A stretch of DNA of 56,361 bases from Wuchereria bancrofti (GCA_005281725.1 SSBO01000012.1:23597149-23653509); one strand, 5' to 3'; numbered from the stretch's first letter, positions 12,601 to 25,366 are shown. The notes: generated from the sequence alone by a model not told the origin. Translations and numbers: made by a program.

Positions 12601-12636
12601 TTGGCCTTTTACAACGAATTTTCGAAATATTTATGA
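9617..12636 (+). CDS. ADP/ATP carrier (adenine nucleotide translocase), divergent member
   Basis: This mitochondrial inner-membrane carrier exchanges cytosolic ADP for matrix ATP. Exons: 9617-9627 (proposed), 9813-9957, 10261-10401, 10776-10866, 11166-11241, 11486-11587, 11729-11864, 12023-12139 and 12517-12636, giving 312 residues, close to the usual 300. All three carrier signatures are present: PIERVK (from residue 43), PLDFVRTR (148) and PLDTIRRR (246), each with its repeat partner such as FWRGN. The arginine in NIAR (95) and the one in VRGIG, both in the substrate pore in known carriers, are kept. The nucleotide-carrier signature RRRMMM reads RRRFMM (251-256), and the usually invariant YFPTQAL after Arg95 reads ASSQESL. 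The exon from 9813 has no in-frame ATG; a GT-AG intron joins it in phase to ATG at 9617, giving MVDRLGDTV. That first exon is inferred; the remainder is secure. Confidence 0.92.
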
Positions 12637-13203
12637 TATTGGGGCTGTAGATAATTAGTTTATATATAAATGATTTCATGAAGGCTACAATGCCTGGTAT
12701 TTCTCTTGAAATGACACTTTGTACTTTTTTCCACTAAACAATTTCAATTCTCAGATACATGTAATTTTTTCACAAAATTGCAAAATCATGAAGAATTACC
12801 CTTCCTACATAAATATTTGCCAAACTAAAGGTAATATTTTGATTAGGTTTCACTTTGTTTAAGTCTAATCTATTTCTCTAGTTGCAGTTGAACTATTCCT
12901 CACCTTTCATACTAGCTTATTGAATTACTGCAACATTAAGTCACTATTTGCATTGTATTGAAGTGTTTTTTTTTTTTACCTTTCAGAAATAAGTAGTGAT
13001 AAATCTATTCGATTATAAATGTTGTATTCCGTGAAGTTATTCGCAAACTTTATGTAATTTTTTGCAATGATACACTAAAAACACAGCAATAATTTTTGTC
13101 AATCAAGAACGGTGTGAATTTAGAAGAGTAAAGTTTAATATGCTGAGGAAGGGATGAGATTATACGAATTCATTAAATTATTTGCAATTATTTCATTACT
13201 TAT

Positions 13204-13817
13204 TTATTCATCATTTTCTTCAATTTTTTGCTTATAGCGAAAGCGGTCATTTTGGCCTTTTTCCACGTCAATTTCCAAATCATTTTGATCACTATCGTCA
13301 TACGATGTACTACTGCCAAGTACTGAGGAACTAATTGACGATAAGCTTAATTCTAATAATTCAGTGGTACTGAACGATTCATCTGTATTCTTTGCATATC
13401 CGATATCTCCTTTTATATGATATCCATTCAGGTGATCCTCCTGAAAAATAATTTTTGGACTTTTCTATAAAATCCATTTGCGCTGAATTAATACTTTTCT
13501 TGTAGATGATTATTCATTCCTATACGCAATTACGATTCATTGATGATGTGGTGAGATCCTAGTAATAGAATAAAATATTTTCTAAGCAATACTTATGATG
13601 CCATTTGCTAATTTATTTTCCGGAAAATTTGCGTATAATTTTGGATGGTTTAATTTTGTAGAATTGAAGAGACAGAGAAATAGATCACCATAAGCTTTAA
13701 TTTTGCTACATATGTATTCTGGCGATTTTGTAGTTGATCTATTTGTTCATTAATATCTGCAATTTTCTCTTTTAACTCCGTAATTCGTCTTTGAAGAATA
13801 TTCTCGCTTGATGTCAT
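13204..13817 (-). CDS. Small protein with N-terminal coiled coil and acidic Ser-rich tail, unrecognised
   Basis: Not a family I recognise. Two exons on the minus strand, 13689-13817 and 13204-13440, join in phase to about 121 residues. The second exon follows a good TTTTCAG acceptor. The first starts MTSSENILQRRITELKEK, and heptad-spaced I/L with many K/E/Q to about residue 38 indicate a coiled coil. The second exon is acidic and serine-rich (ELLELSLSSISSS, then SYDDSDQNDLEID) and ends EENDE. The donor of exon 1 is uncertain: GTGATC after 13689, or GTAGCA 21 bases earlier, both in the same phase. It lies tail-to-tail with the carrier gene, 567 bp away. Codon composition and phase continuity argue that it is real. 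Confidence 0.55.
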
Positions 13818-15839
13818 ATTTGATTGATTAATTAATTATTTCTAGATCGTATTTTACACCCTTCCAATTGATAGTCTGTAAATTTATTAGCAAATTTAAC
13901 AAATAATTGATTCCAATTAACTCAAACGATTACACTGAATGAGAATTACAATTTCCCGAATAATTATAGTAATAAGAGGATGGTCATATTTTCGTAATTA
14001 ATATAAAAGTAAATGCTAACTGTGTGCATAATTACAACCGCTAATTAAACTTACTTTTACACCAAATGGTCTTTCACAGCTGTTTCATTTCATTTTATAT
14101 TATTTTCTTTTTTTTTTTTTTTTTTTTTTCATATTGTTGTGGATTGATTTGGATGCAAAAAAAAAAAAGTTGAAGCTGTTTTCAAGTGAAATCCTAAATA
14201 TTAGATGAAATATATTGATGAGTTAACCGGTAAATAATTAATGCTTCTTTCATCAGATAATGTTTAAAGTTGAAATAACTATTGATGCTAACTATTTATG
14301 TATAACTTTTATGCGGATGTGATTATTAATGTCAAAGATGTACAATGATAAAATAATTATTTGTGAATGAAGAGAATCCTTATCATAATAAAATGATTAA
14401 TAGGTGAATTTCAAATTTTAGAAATAATCATAACTTTTAGTAATATAAAATATTCAATATAAATTTTACTAATATAAAATATTCAAAAATTTGAACGAAG
14501 AAGTGCTAATGATAGGCAATAAATGAAAGTTGTTATAAAATAGGAAAGAAGCAAGAAAATTTTGAAATGATGAGAAATGAACGAAATATTAGTTTGATTG
14601 TTTTGTTTACTTTTTCTCCCTCTCTCTCTCTCTCTTTCTCCCTCTCTCTCTCCCTCTCTCTCTCTGTCTCTCTGTTGCTAACGAAAAATAACGGGCCGTA
14701 ATGATAAACACGTGGCTGTATATTGTTAACAAATTTTATGTTCCATATGTGTATCATTTGATGATTTCATTTTCTTGCATCATATTTTTATGATTTTCAT
14801 TTTGCTATTGAGAATTTTACATAATTTATTTATGTCTTAAATAATATGAAAGAAAAAAAAAAATCCTAGAAATTATCTTCTACATATACTTATAAACAAT
14901 TTTTACTGATATTTAACAAAATAATTTTTTGCAAATATTTGAAAGAATAGAAAATCTCAATTTAATCATTTGTATTTTACTCTTATGATAATTAAGTACA
15001 TATGTATGCATATTGAGGACATTTCATTTGATATGTTAACATATCAAAATTTAATCTTTCATTTAACTTTAGTGAAATTATTTTAATAACAATAATCACA
15101 ATAAGCTTAAGAGATAATACTGGTATTGTCATATCCATCGTTACATTATCACTAATAATCATTTTTTTTTTCTTTTTTTTACTATAAGTGTGATTAATTT
15201 TTGATAAAATATGTTTTTTACTTATCAAATATGTCGCTATTTTTTATCTTAGTTTTTATCAATTCATTTTCACCATAAATTTTTCTTTTAGCTTATATTT
15301 AATTAATTCGTCTTTTCTTATTCATTCTACTTTATCGTTATCTTTTATTTTATCTCTATCATCTTACTTTTATCCAGCTTCATGATATGTTTACTTTCAT
15401 TCATTTTAAACAATCAACATTTAAACGAAATGCGTAGTTGATTGAATTTACTACTTATTTCGTTCTTTTTCCCGTCTTATTTTCAATGTTAATTTCATTC
15501 TATTTTTCTCAACAAATTTGTGATGTAAATACGCAGTCATTCTGTTTTTACTATTCAAGCATTACATTTTAATTGACGAAAAGAAAAAGTGCGTAAAAAC
15601 TTTTTCACCCTTTTCTCTTTCTCTTTCTCACTCTCTCCTTCTCCCTCTCTCTCTCTCTCTCTTATGGTCTAGATCATAAAATTTTGAGTATATCGAGATA
15701 TCAAGTAAAGCGAATTAGATAATTAATAATGTGAATTTTGAAAATTTACAAGTGATTAGTCGTTTGTAATAGTTTAATCTTTTTTTGTTAATTACAATTT
15801 TAACAAATTATTTCATTTACTCATTCCTATTTCGTATAT
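13818..15839. other. Intergenic region with CT/GA microsatellites
   Basis: No coding exon was found. Pyrimidine microsatellites occur at about 14616-14675 and 15602-15662, with poly-T near 14110. The region separates the minus-strand coiled-coil gene from the AMPK beta gene, so it presumably holds both promoters. No specific site could be supported. Confidence 0.5.
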
Positions 15840-15919
15840 AACTTTCTTCGTTCCCTTCTTTCTTTTCGTCCTTCTCTACTTTCTTCACTTTTTTATGCTA
15901 ATGATTTTGTTGTTTGCAG
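15840..15919 (+). promoter_or_regulatory. Candidate trans-splice (or 5' UTR) acceptor upstream of AMPK beta
   Basis: A strongly pyrimidine-rich tract ends in TGTTTGCAG at 15911-15919, about 130 bases before the AMPK beta ATG, with no good donor close upstream. In nematodes this arrangement commonly marks spliced-leader addition. An ordinary 5' UTR intron is the alternative. Confidence 0.35.
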
Positions 15920-16049
15920 AAGAAATAGTGCAGAAAAAGTGAAATATCATTATTATTTGTAAAGAAAAAAAGATAGCTGTAAGTAATAAACAAGGAAATT
16001 GTTGCGGTGAAGCAGTGGAAGAAGACGAAGAAGGCACAAGGGCTGTGAT

Positions 16050-18203
16050 ATGGGCAATAATCAGGGTGGACTACATAAACGGGAACGTGCCCTTGACGGA
16101 CAACAACGTGCGCGACAATGGGCAGCAACTGGTAGTGTTGCTGGTGGTAGTGGTACATCCGGTCATATGATGGGTGCTGCTAGTACAACGGAAGATGGAT
16201 GTCCTGTACAGGTTTGTGTATATTTCTTAGGATTATTTTACTCGATGATACATTGAAAGATATGTGCTATTGATTGATTCTTGTTGTAATTCGCCATATC
16301 TTATTGTTCGAATCATAGTTTTGTTATTTTTGATCAAAAGAATTGTCTGGAAAATTTTTAAAATTACAATTATCATAGATTATAGATTACTATTTGATCC
16401 ACTGCTGATTGCTAATCAAACTGATTACTTTTGGTTATTATTCCAGTCACATTTTTTCTTCTTACTTGTTGTTGAGAATGAAACTGCTGCTGAATGTATT
16501 TGGTCTAGGTGTTGAATGTTGTGGTAGATGAATTTACCAGTTCAGAAGAATATTTCTTTTTTTTTTTTTATACTAAGAAATATAATGAGGCTTTTTAGTT
16601 GATTTTTTTTTTAAAATGTTTTAGGTAAAAATTGCGAAAAGTGACGGGTCTGTTTCAACACCGAGTATACAATTTACGGAAGCAAATGAGTACCCGGTGG
16701 TTTTTAAATGGCAAGGTGGAAGTCAGGCGGGTGGAGTTTATATATCCGGTTCTTGGGACGGTTGGAAAAAGATGACACCATTATGCAGATCTACACAAGA
16801 TTTTTCGACTATCATTAATCTGAATCCTGGTAAGCGCAGATGTGAAATCATAGTATAAAGAAATTACATTGATATGAATTCCGCAGTTCCTTATCAGCAT
16901 TGGAACATTGAATATAGCAGAAAAGTTTTTGTTCAAAATTATTACTTTAAGTGGAACAAATAAATTTTTTTGCGTATAAAAAAAGGTCGATTTTTTCAGG
17001 GAGACATGAATACAAATTTTTTATCGATGGAAAGTGGGTAGTTGATGAAAACGCAGCAAAAACTGACAATAAGTTTGGCAGTCAAAACAATGTCATTGCA
17101 ATTGATGAAGCTGATTTTGAAGTATTTTTTTTTTTTGATTTTATAAAGAAGATAATGGTTTCTCCAAAATAGTGTAGGTCAGATAGTGTGACGTTTTCTC
17201 TTCCTTCTTCTTAGTTGACAGTCTGTGTTCATTTTTTTTTGATCTGTCAAAGAATCCGTAGTTCATGTAAGCGGATTTGGAGGAATTTTTTACTGGACAT
17301 ATTTATTTGCCCCATCATGTTATTTTCATTTTAGTCTTACTTTAGCAATCTTAACAAGAGATCGTTGTTAAAATTGTACAAGTATTATTGAAGATATTCT
17401 TTAAATTCGCTTATATATTTATGGTATCATGTTTGGTTATGCTATTAGTAGTTCTCTTGTTTTCCATTCATATTTTTAGGTGTTCGATGCACTTGATCGT
17501 GATTTAGCATCATCAAATGCTGGAGAAGTGCTGAGGAAGGTGAATATGACTGGTGCACCACCTTCCTCACATGATACACCCAATGAACGCGAGATTGAGA
17601 AGTTGAAAAATTTTACTCAAGAAATACCAGATCGTAGAGAGTTTGAAAAGGCTCAGAATCCACCAGTTTTACCACCTCATCTTTTGCAGGTACTCATTTT
17701 GACATCTTTTCAAAAACTGTAGTTTCAAATACAAGGTAATCTTTGTATAATAATTTTCTATTCAGCTCGATGCAGCAAATTTTTTGGTAAACGCGGAATT
17801 TTAACAAAAAGTATTTTATATTTTTGAGAGATATGGAAAGTCATCCAGACTTTTAAGCTCTCAATCGATAATTATTAATCGAAGTGAAAATAACCTTTTG
17901 TGATTTGATTATTTTCCAATCCTGACCTACCATTTCTCATCGATTGAGGAATTTTAAAGCATTGTTATGCATAACTAAAATTTTATTATATTAATGCATT
18001 GTAAATAGCTTTCGCTTTTTTTCCAGGTGATTCTCAATAAAGACACACCCATGCAATGTGACCCTAATGTACTACCAGAACCAAACCACGTAATGCTTAA
18101 TCATCTTTATGCGCTATCGATTAAGGATGGTGTTATGGTGCTTTCCGCAACACATCGTTATCGTAAAAAATATGTGACAACACTACTTTATAAACCAATT
18201 TAA
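16050..18203 (+). CDS. 5'-AMP-activated protein kinase beta subunit
   Basis: Scaffold and glycogen-sensing subunit of the AMPK energy-sensor heterotrimer, binding the alpha and gamma subunits. Exons 16050-16211, 16625-16829, 17000-17121, 17480-17689 and 18027-18203 give 291 residues, a normal size. The N-terminus MGNNQGG fits the N-myristoylation consensus of animal beta subunits. Residues of about 76-163 form the CBM48 glycogen-binding module. Its carbohydrate-contact residues are visible: Trp100 in SWDGWKK, Lys128 in YKFF, and Trp135 in DGKWVVD. Ser110 in PLCRS sits where mammalian beta1 has its Ser108 autophosphorylation site. The C-terminal interaction domain runs from PPVLPPHLLQVILN to HRYRKKYVTTLLYKPI, the conserved family ending. 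No missing motif or frameshift. The start is fixed by the myristoylation context. Confidence 0.96.
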
Positions 18204-18228
18204 TTGATATTTCTCCTCTGTTTCGGTG

Positions 18229-18234
18229 AATAAA
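18229..18234 (+). terminator. Poly(A) signal AATAAA of AMPK beta
   Basis: AATAAA lies 25 bases after the AMPK beta stop codon, followed by a T-rich stretch. It implies a very short 3' UTR, as is common in nematodes. Confidence 0.5.
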
Positions 18235-18940
18235 TTACGGTCTATTATTTTTTTTTTTGCTGTATCAATGCTTCCTTAATATTAGTTAGAATTTTTATAT
18301 AATTTGATCTGGAAAGAGTGAGCTGTGTCCTATCAAGGGAAATTGATGTTGTCTGTTTTTCCCTTATTTGCTGCTTAGTTAGTTCGTTGAAAAAATTTAA
18401 GGAATAAAATATCGATGAAAATGATATTTGTCTGCAGCATGAATTTATATCAGCTAATTCATTTTCAGATCAATTATAGACTTAAAAATCAATTTTTAGG
18501 AAATAAGCCAGGTGTAATTTGTACCAGAGCTGCTTGGTTGTGTAATAAATTTGAAGGAATAGTTTAAAGTAATAGGAACGATTTGTTTCTTCACTGTTTC
18601 ATTTGGACTCTTCACGTTATATTATAGAGTGGAAGAGTTATTTCTCTGTTTGCGATCTTATTTTTGTGATTGTTCTCTGAAAATATATTTGTATAGCTTG
18701 TCTTAATGTTAACAATGTATTTAATGTATAATAAACAATAATTATTTTCAATCATATTGTTTTCTGAACTTAACAATTAGAATTTTGGGTTCAAAATAAA
18801 TGTCCTCATACTATCCATATACTTAAACATTGTAGGATTATGAATATACTGTATGGCGTTATAAATTGAAAAAAATTCGTTTTCTTTTTTCAATTTAAAA
18901 AAAATTGAATTTAAGTAATTTTCCAAATCTGCTAAACAGT

Positions 18941-21833
18941 ATGGAACTGGCATGGACATTAGAACGTATATGGAATGGTGCTGATTTATCAAATGGATGG
19001 TCTTCAGCAGTTTCTGAATATGGATATTGCTGTACGATACAGGTTAGCTCATTCGTAGATGTAGATAATTTTGATTTATTCAATTTCGAAATATTATCTA
19101 TTAAAGATTTTATCATTTATCTTACAGTTATTAGATCTTCTTTATCATCGAGTGATCACTGTTCTATTTTTCATATTTTAAATATAGAAGAAATGAAATT
19201 CTAGCTTCTCTACAGCTTTTATCATTCATTATAGGTTATATCTTAACAATTTATGAACGATAGCATTTCTTAACGCATCAGATACTTTCCTCTTAAGTTT
19301 TTGAATCTTTACTGTTCGAATCATAGCTAGAAGTAGAATTTTTTTCAGAGATAGAAATAGGATTTTGTTTTGTTTTTTTTTTTTTGTTTCCTTTTGTATT
19401 GCTTATATAATCCTTATGCATCATACCTATTAATGTCGTATCGTTCGTTTCATATAACTTCAGATTAATGAAATTGGTTTGAGAAATTTTAAGCTTTTTA
19501 TGCTATTATTATTTCTTCTATTAAATTTTGATATATTTTCAGTGCACAAAGAAAAAATCACATGATGAATGGATACTAAGTGTAAATCCGGAAGAGCATT
19601 GTGCATATTCACTACTTGTTGATGTAGTACTATCCATTGGTGCTTTTCACTTCAAGGTCTTTTTTTTTTACTTTCATTCTTTTAATATATATATAATAAT
19701 GTTCTTTTGTACAATATTTTTTCTGCATTTCTACTTTTATCCGTTATTCTAGCATTTTACTTCATTATTTTGCTCATATTACCCTTATTCTTATTTATAG
19801 TATTACTAATTTTATCTTGGTAATGTTTCATTTTATTACCTGAGTTATGATATATTTTAAAAAAATAATATCAGTATATTGTATTTTATAGGTTTATAGG
19901 GATTTATGGGAAGCGTCGAGTATTGTATTGCAAGAGGAAACACGAAGTGGGTCGAGAGTTGATGTAACATTAAGATTACGGATCATCGAAACACTGTCAC
20001 CGCAGGATCTTAGTGGACAGACACCATATAGAGACTTTGAAATAAGTGTAAGCTCATTCGATAATGTAATTATTGCAGTAAATGGTAATACTGTGGTTTT
20101 TTTTTTACTCTAGTATTTACTTTGTTATCTTAAAAGAATTTGACTATTCGGCTATACAATCATTCAGAACAATCTAGCAGCTGTTATTATTCTGCTATAT
20201 TAGCCTCAGATTTCATTCAGTTAGACTAAATTTCCAGAAATTCATTTAGACTGAAGATTTTTTTGGTCATGAGAAAGATAAGGAATTCAATCGTTTCATT
20301 CTCTTCTCAAATTAGTCAGTCTTCATAAATTGATGTAAAAGTTGCTAGTTTCGTTTACCTTTTTCAAATTAGAAAAAATGGCTTTAGTGTAAGGGACGTT
20401 CATGGTTTGTTGATGTCACATATTTGGCATCCATTGGTGGGAAACTGTTCACCGAGTGGAATGAGCAACGATCGAAAGGTATAAAAAAGTGCTGGGTAGA
20501 GGGTATTTCAACCTATGAGCTGGATTGTCTCATTGATGCGACTGCGAAATATCGACAAATTGTCGTGACAAGGTTTGTCATCATGGCGTTTGTACTTCAG
20601 TTGGTGGAATCAATAACTATTAGTTAATATATGAATATATTAATTGAGTTTGCCTAAATGTTATTGATTATTTAAATATTGTACTAAATTTAGGCAGTTT
20701 TTAGCTACATAATTGGTAGGATTGTGATTATTATTCTATGAAGATCTACTATGTTAGCTGAATTTAAATATTTAGTAAAATATTTATTGTCTTCTTTGGT
20801 TCATTGAAATTGGACACCAATAGGAGGAGATTCAGGTCATAAATTTTCTCAGTTTGGCTGTGTAATTGCTGTAATTTAATGAATTGGTTCATCTTTAAAC
20901 TGGCCAGCCTCCAATTTTGATGAGCAGAAATAAGCAAAATCTTATTCAAAATTAAAATTTCGTTTTTTATCAAATGAAACTAATCATTTATGTGAAATGT
21001 TGGAAGCATTAAGAATTGTGTAAAACAAAAATCGGGTAGTAATTACACAAGTTGTTTGGAGTCGGAATAAAAAAGAATTTCTTTTGCTTGATTATTGTTT
21101 TTTACGAAATTGATTTTAACTGACTTATTTTTATGTTTTAAAGGATGAATTATGATGTTTTGGTTAGTGTTTCATTTCGATATAACATTAGCGCAGTATT
21201 ACGAGCAGTCGAATCATTTCTTATGGATGCCGAATGGATTCATCCAATAAGACGACTTGAATATGCTGTTTGTTACAAGTAAATTGAACTTTTTTTTTTT
21301 TTAAATTTGATTTTATTGGAAATTTCCAGATCACACCACTTTTCGGAGACGAAAGAATTTTAGGTTGATAGAATAAACAAATGAATTTGTTATTATTAAT
21401 TTGTTGTTTCAGGTAAATAAATTTTCAAGTTGCAAAATTAATTTCACGTTTTTAATGTATGCCATTTTTAGACTAGCTAGATTGGGAGATACTATTAGCA
21501 GAAAATTAGTATCATCGGATACAGCCATTGAGAAGCTGCATGAATATTTGGCTGAAAATGATGAAACTATAGCTCAGGTATTAATTTCATCTGTTTCAGA
21601 ATTCATTTGCTCGGATAATTTTGTTTAGGAAGTTACTTTTGATGTTCAAATCATACTTGAACAATTATTCATTTCATGCTTTTGCCTTCGTTCGGCTAAA
21701 AAACTTTCTTCACCACTATCGATTACTTTTCCCTCATATTTTGATTTATCTTTGAGCTTTAGTTATGGCATTTCAGATGCATCCGGACGTACTGATCTCT
21801 TTGAATATTCATCCGGATCATGTACTCTCATAG
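18941..21833 (+). CDS. Divergent MATH/BTB-domain-like protein
   Basis: Seven exons join in phase: 18941-19042, 19543-19656, 19892-20047, 20394-20572, 21144-21278, 21472-21577 and 21777-21833, giving 282 residues. Residues of about 5-125 look like a MATH fold (W-x-LERI, then DEWILSVNPEEHCAYSLLVDV). Residues of about 128-275 resemble a BTB domain, with DVTYLASIGGKLF as the first strand pair. Further on come STYELDCLIDATAKY, VLVSVSFRYNISAVLRAVESFL, and a nematode-type tail (RRLEYAVCYKLARL). The segment that normally carries HK..LA..S.YF is contracted, so the BTB fold may be degenerate. MATH-BTB proteins usually act as substrate adaptors for Cullin-3 ubiquitin ligase; that role is an inference. 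The ATG directly follows an AACAG acceptor at 18931-18939, suggesting spliced-leader addition or an unseen upstream exon. The gene model is good; the family call is moderate. Confidence 0.6.
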
Positions 21834-22824
21834 CTGTTTCTCATACGGATTAAATCATACGATGAATGTTTATTCCATCTTTAATTTGTTTAAACTTTGT
21901 TTTCATCCTTTAATCCTAACTTCATCGTTTGCAAATCTACATTTTCCCACTTTGCAGTTGAAATGATCTCAAGAATTATTCTTATTGCTTGAATTTACTT
22001 TACAATGCATAAGAGAATACCTGTTTGTTGAATTGTTTTCTTTGTTAAACATTTAACAAATCTGTAGTGTATGTTCAGTCAATAGTTTCATAAACTCCTA
22101 AACCGAAATTAATATAACGAGTTTTAAACTTCCGATATGGAATAAATCAATGTGAATCGTATGTTGAAAAGAAACAATAGAAAATATGCACGTTAAAGTC
22201 ACCGACAAATCCAGTTGCAACCGTCTCAGTCCGATTGGTGAGCTTTCTCTGAATTGAAGTAGAAATGTTGAGCGACTCTGACCCTTTCCCGACGGTATGC
22301 ACCGGAAACGGAACGCCTCATTGGAACCTCCCAAACCGTTGCTCTTGCATTCCTCAGGTGGAGATTATTCGATTAAGTCGATCTAATCTCTGTTTTTTGA
22401 AATGCTATGATATATCTTTTCTCTCTTGTGTTATCAAGATTAATTTATGTGCAGCAAACAATGAGTGGATGTAGAGGAAATTCACTCACTCCCTGCCGTC
22501 TCTTTTGTAAATGTAATCTCTCCTCTTTACAACATTTCGTAAGAAACAGAACTCAAGATTATTAATTACGATTGGTATTTGACACAATTAGAGGTTGCAT
22601 GATGATCATTTGACCCTATTTGACCTTTTAACTTGATTGATAAATATCGTTTAGTAGTGTGTAAATATAGTTGAATTGGGTGAGCAAATGATAATAATTG
22701 GTGCATTAAATATATGAAAATGAAAGAGGGATTTTTGCTATCTGTTTTAAATTTTACGTTTAAATTTTTTCAAATTATTTAAGTTATAAATAAAAAAAAT
22801 TTACGATGAACTTATTGTTGTTAC
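21834..22824. other. Intergenic region with a less AT-rich patch
   Basis: Mostly AT-rich, but about 22195-22350 is clearly richer in G+C than its surroundings and contains several CG dinucleotides. Neither strand gives a spliceable frame with recognisable protein features. It lies between the BTB-like and Ly6-like genes, so it could be 3' UTR, promoter or a degraded element. Confidence 0.4.
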
Positions 22825-24535
22825 ATGGCTCAAGTGATACGGTTGTTTCAATGGATATTATTGCTATATTGGATAATTTTGATAACTTCTTTAGCGAAAA
22901 GTTTGCAGACTTTAAGATGGTACGATTACGAGTGCTTACCCACAAATAAAATGATTATATTGAAATTATTTTTGCATTTGTTGCAAAAAAAAAAATTTGC
23001 TTAGAAACAAATTTGCAACTGTCTAACATGATATGTTTCAATTGAAAAGATTCTAAATTAAAAAAGTTTATCAAAATTATCAATTGTCTTATCATTACAA
23101 AAATTAATTCCCACTATTAAATGAAATTATTGAGGTAGATTTTTCCTTTTTATTTATTTAATTGGAATATTCAAACTATTAATTGGTTTATTTATTTTTA
23201 TCAGTAAGATTAATTTTATCAAACATCTGAAAATTTTCCTAATTTAGTTCATTTTTAATGAAATTTATTTTAACCTTCTGAATCTTTTTATTTTTAATCT
23301 TTTAACTTTTGCTCTTGTTTCCTTTCTTTTTTACTAAAATATAGTGAAATTAAATTACTCCTTCTAAAAAGAATTATAATTAATTTTGCAGTTTTGTTGG
23401 CACTGATAATGATCTAACTATCAATCAATGTTCACCTAAAGATTCGGCATGTTTTCGTGCTATTGATAAGCAATCACATTCAATTTATGGTTGTATTGAT
23501 ATATTTAATATAAAATGTTCTTCAAGTTTTAATCTATACAAATCAAATAGAACATTTTTGAGAGGAAATGGTAAAATTAATTTTCTAACTTTATTCACTT
23601 TTAGTATATTTGTATTAAAAAAAAAAAAGCGCACACTAATATTATAATCTGAAATAATTTAAATTAAATGCAATCATCCTGAAATTTCCATTTAGAGATT
23701 AGCGAAATTGTTCAAATTGAAAATGATTATCATTGCTGTACAGCAAACTTATGCAACAGTAATGTGAAAAATAATCGAAATCAAATGATTATGCTTAATG
23801 AAATGAGCAAATTATCATTATTAGATCTTAATTATTTGGTAAAAGTTAATATTTTCATTTTCATTGAACAGTTCAATTGATTTGGTCACAGTAACCTATG
23901 ACCTTTAGGTGACATTTTTGCAAATGTTATTGAGTTAATTCATAATCATTCATTGGAAAATGATTTATAATAATTTCAAATACTAAACCCAAATATGATC
24001 ATCCTGAAATTGAAAAACATTACATTTTCATTATTACAACTACTCATCAATTAATGCTGAGCTTTAATAAAAGTGATTTTTAAATTTCAACAAATTCCAT
24101 TTCAAATTATCGACAGTAATAATCTTTTACTAACAAATAGTGAAAGTAGTGAAAATTTAATTTCAAAAAAAAAATCGATGGGAAATCGATATGTTGGCTT
24201 TAGAAAATTTATTGTGATTCATAAGCTACAAATATAGAAAGTTTTCAAATTTTCCATTATTCATTTTAATACTCTGTTTCATTTGATATTATTTAATTGA
24301 AAAAATAAAAGTTTTCTTTTTTTCAGAGTGCAAAATTTAAAAGTTATTTACTTGATAAGCAGAATTAGCAGATTTTATTTATTTTTAGATATCTGATCGG
24401 CGATGGGAAAAATATCGACAGCGAAAAAAACGAAATAATTTTATTTTTGCACTTTGTTTCATTAATTTCATTGTAATTTTCCTTTTTACAATGGCTTTTC
24501 TGCATGGTACATGTTATCTTCCATCACCAATTTAA
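22825..24535 (+). CDS. Ly6/uPAR (three-finger) domain membrane protein
   Basis: Exons 22825-22919, 23392-23570, 23696-23838 and 24389-24535 join in phase to 187 residues. The N-terminus is a signal peptide (MAQVIRLFQWILLLYWIILI). The mature part begins LRCFVGTDND, the usual opening of a Ly6 fold. Eight cysteines follow at 32, 45, 52, 66, 74, 105, 106 and 111. They include CSPKDSACF, IYGC and the hallmark closing motif HCCTANLCN. An NRT glycosylation sequon is present (84-86). A basic stretch then precedes a transmembrane helix (about 157-176) and a short tail. Nematode relatives often act as receptor or channel accessory proteins, but no specific partner can be inferred. Exon 1 is confirmed because only the donor at 22920 rebuilds the first cysteine across the junction. 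Confidence 0.82.
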
Positions 24536-25332
24536 TTAATTTTCGATAAATTTAAAAAGGAAAATTTTCATCTTTTTTTTTTTTTAAATGAATTTCAATT
24601 TGTTAGATTATTGCTCGTTTCAAAATGAAATAATTTAATCTTTTCTGAAAATTTGTACAAATTTTAATTAAAAATTTGCTCAAATGTCTCAAATTTTTTT
24701 CCATTACTCTAAATTTTATAATTCACAAATATTTACTTTGTGAAACGTCTAGTCTACTATATACAATAAAAATAAGAAATCAATAATTACACATTATAAT
24801 TTTACTTTGATGAAATTTTAGCGCATTTATACAACATTACTTTTTTTTACTGTATCTTTTAATATATTCCATTGCATTTCACTAATTTTAAGTGATAACA
24901 AAATTGAAATTTATAAAAATTAAAATTACTTTATATTCCTTTTTCCAATAATCACTAAACATTATGAATTACACAATCCAAAAAAATTGATTAACTCATA
25001 GTAACGGGTAAAAAAAAAGTAATTAAACCAAAAAATTGCTAATAAATTTGCTTGTATAAATCAAATTTGACCGTATAGTATACTTCCCTTCCGGAATTCT
25101 CTCATTTCAACCGTATTCCGGAATTCTATCATTTCAATTGACAAATTTTGATGATTATCGTTTTGATGACATTTTCATTTTTAGCTAAACGATACAACAA
25201 ACATTTACTGAAAGCATTTATTGATGACATCGTGTCATTCATTTATCATAAATAAAACATAAGAAAATGCTAAACATCACAATGAACAAATTTACAAATT
25301 TGTCATACAAAAATAAAATAAACTCGCAGATT

Positions 25333-25366
<34 letters not shown>

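Noticed and set aside
15898..16158. Minus-strand open frame opposite the AMPK beta first exon
   Set aside because: The antisense shadow of a confidently identified exon; hydrophobic and unlike any family.
22098..22474. Open frames on both strands in the G+C-richer patch
   Set aside because: Neither shows domains, sensible exon boundaries or continuity with neighbours; most likely UTR or promoter sequence.
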